In this document: positions 5,949 to 7,401 of the stretch, in pieces
How the letters are laid out: the number at the start of each line of letters is the position of its first letter
Position numbering within the stretch: the stretch's first letter is position 1
From: an uncultured Persicitalea sp.
GTDB taxonomy: Bacteria > Bacteroidota > Bacteroidia > Cytophagales > Spirosomataceae
Direction: 5' to 3'
Assembly: GCA_950075905.1 (NCBI GenBank)
Contig: CATMVR010000243.1
Span: 1-7,401 of the forward strand
Length of the DNA stretch: 7,401 bases
Notes under the pieces: model-generated
Seen by the model: the letters and a program-made list of their open reading frames with translations, nothing else
What the model was told of the DNA's origin: nothing
Database searches by the model: none
Translations under genes and position numbers: made by a program

Positions 5949-7401
5949 TCAAAATGTGGGCATAGGGGTCGGTTGGGCCAGTTTCGCTTTGATGGCACAG
6001 GCCGTTTTGGTGATGGCCAATCCGCCTTTACCGGTACATTTATTACAGGTAGGCATTTGGAGGCTTACGGACGATACCGTTTCAATCACTTCATCCAAAG
6101 GAATAAGGGCATTGAAACCCGCACACGCCATCGTGGCCGACGATAGCGCATTCACGGCCGCGCTGACATTTTTTCCCAAACAAGGTGCTTCTACCCGGTC
6201 GGCAATGGGGTCGCAGATCAGTCCAATCATATTCTGAATGGCCATAGAGGCGGCATCAATGGCTTGTCGGGCCGTTCCGCCAAACAGTTGCACGATGCCG
6301 GCAGCGGCCATGCCGGCAGACGCCCCGCACTCAACCTGACAGCCGTGCTCCTCGGCCGAGAAACCGGGTCCCATGGCAAAGTAGATACCCACAATTCCGG
6401 AGGCAAAATAAGCTTTAATCAATTCATCGTGGGAAGCACCAATATCATCCGCCACGGCTCTCAACACACCACCTACCACGCCGCAGGAGCCCGCCGTTGG
6501 GTTAGCCACCACTACCTCCAAAGCACTCTTAGACTCCATGATAGCGGATACATTCGCTATGATGTGGTTGACGATGGAGTTTTCCAGAATCTTCTTTTTC
6601 TTCGCCGCCTGCGCGATCAGGTGGGATTGCCGGGGGAGTATCCGGTCTTCGTAGTACGTACCTGCCAGGCCCGTTTTGATGCTGTTTTCTATAATCCCGA
6701 CCACATGTTCCATTTTAGCCGTTACTTCGGGGTCGGCTAATCCGCTCTGATGTTTTTCGTAAAGTAGACCAATATCTCCGAGATCCATATTTTTCTCCCC
6801 GGCGTATTGCAGGAGGGAGCCAACGGTGGTAAAGGGCAACTCTGACTCAGTTCCCGCTATGATGGGCAGTACCGGCCTGACCAGCATTAATTCACTGTAC
6901 GGAATTGTCTGGTTTAGGGTGTGAATCAGTTCTTCGGAAACCTCTTTCGAAAACTTTATAGTTATCAGTCGTTTTCCATGGTTCGTTGATTCGACAATTG
7001 CCTTTTTTTCCGGGCATAGCCGGGCAACGTCTTCTACCGTAATGCCGGCAGGTACGTCCCTGAGCAGTACCTCATAGTAGTCTCCGTTGATACGTACCCG
7101 GAAACCGTCTATTTCCTGTATTTCAAAGGACCCACCACCGATGGATATTGCCGTGACCAGCGTCTGCTTACCCCGCACACCGGTCAGCGCCAGCCTGAAC
7201 GTATTCACGTGGGTGGTGGGGTAGGAGTTTATTTCGTAACGAATGGAAATTCCCATTTGTTGGGCTACCTTCTCGGTGTGCTTTATCTGGTCATCGGCCA
7301 TGTCCAGGCCTAACAACCCACCCTCGATGCCAATGGTGGTTCCCTGCTCGCGGTAATTGGGAGCCCAGGCCCCGTCTTTGTCAAAGTCGATAACGGCGGC
7401 G
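5949..7401 (-). CDS. sdaA: L-serine ammonia-lyase (L-serine dehydratase), iron-sulfur dependent, 5' end cut by window edge
   Basis: Cytoplasmic [4Fe-4S] enzyme that converts L-serine to pyruvate and ammonia. The beta (SDH_beta-like) and alpha (SDH_alpha) parts are fused in one chain, as in the long Bacteroidota form. The frame is open to the edge from codon 7400-7398 (Ala-Ala-Val-Ile-Asp...), giving 483 visible residues. The TTG at 7316 is inside the gene and is not the start. Roughly the first 50-70 residues, including the expected SSSHT region, lie outside. In fragment numbering the beta part covers about 1-180 and the alpha part about 210-483. Cluster ligands are predicted as Cys354 (HGCQVE), Cys396 (ICDP) and Cys407 (EAPC). 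Their spacing of 42 and 11 residues equals that of Legionella Cys343/385/396, from memory. PTAGSCG at 301-307 is also typical, and further cysteines lie near the C-terminus. The role is serine catabolism feeding pyruvate. Transcription converges on the GH95 gene, and no clear terminator hairpin is seen between them. Confidence 0.93.
   Translation of the reverse strand, partial: AAVIDFDKDGAWAPNYREQGTTIGIEGGLLGLDMADDQIKHTEKVAQQMGISIRYEINSYPTTHVNTFRLALTGVRGKQTLVTAISIGGGSFEIQEIDGFRVRINGDYYEVLLRDVPAGITVEDVARLCPEKKAIVESTNHGKRLITIKFSKEVSEELIHTLNQTIPYSELMLVRPVLPIIAGTESELPFTTVGSLLQYAGEKNMDLGDIGLLYEKHQSGLADPEVTAKMEHVVGIIENSIKTGLAGTYYEDRILPRQSHLIAQAAKKKKILENSIVNHIIANVSAIMESKSALEVVVANPTAGSCGVVGGVLRAVADDIGASHDELIKAYFASGIVGIYFAMGPGFSAEEHGCQVECGASAGMAAAGIVQLFGGTARQAIDAASMAIQNMIGLICDPIADRVEAPCLGKNVSAAVNALSSATMACAGFNALIPLDEVIETVSSVSLQMPTCNKCTGKGGLAITKTACAIKAKLAQPTPMPTF

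Noticed and set aside
6264..6740. 158-residue plus-strand open frame inside the serine lyase gene
   Set aside because: It is antisense to conserved cluster-binding sequence, with a low-complexity start and no recognisable domain.
1..7401. CRISPR array, tRNA/rRNA, insertion sequence, toxin-antitoxin or other defence system
   Set aside because: No direct-repeat array, RNA-gene signature, transposase or small paired genes were seen on either strand.

Overview
The window looks like chromosome (or a metagenome contig) of a Bacteroidota bacterium, probably of the Cytophagales/Spirosoma-Dyadobacter kind. Its first ~480 bases do not fit the rest. From about position 484 onward the genes have moderate GC, no Shine-Dalgarno sequences before the starts, and protein families typical of that phylum: an S9B dipeptidyl-peptidase-like enzyme, a GH95 glycosidase and a long-form Fe-S L-serine ammonia-lyase. 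Bases 1-~480 are visibly more GC-rich, carry a clear Shine-Dalgarno sequence, and encode the start of a small secreted protein that resembles alphaproteobacterial (Sphingomonas-type) CsgG-like proteins.

Layout: (a) 73-996 is one open frame made of two unrelated halves. An alphaproteobacterial-like N-terminus is joined near 474-486 to the C-terminal propeller end of a Bacteroidota polysaccharide-lyase-like protein. An assembly chimera is the simplest reading. (b) A weak hairpin plus T-run lies at 1005-1038. (c) 1078-3297 (+) is an exported S9B serine peptidase with a complete catalytic triad but an altered proline pocket. (d) 3298-3469 is an intergenic gap holding a large imperfect palindrome (3365-3438). 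(e) 3470-5935 (+) is an exported GH95 alpha-L-fucosidase/alpha-L-galactosidase. (f) 5949 to the right edge (-) is an L-serine ammonia-lyase that converges on GH95 with only 13 bp between stops and is cut at its N-terminus by the window end.

Together the genes suggest a saprophytic glycan and peptide degrader. Exported enzymes remove terminal L-fucose or L-galactose from plant-type or host-type glycans and dipeptides from peptides, and the cytoplasmic lyase turns serine into pyruvate and ammonia. No SusC/SusD pair, regulator, RNA gene, CRISPR array or transposase is visible, so no polysaccharide-utilisation locus can be claimed from this window. I found no evidence of an undescribed multi-gene system. 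The points most worth checking are the chimeric frame, the palindrome, and two active-site departures (S9B and GH95).
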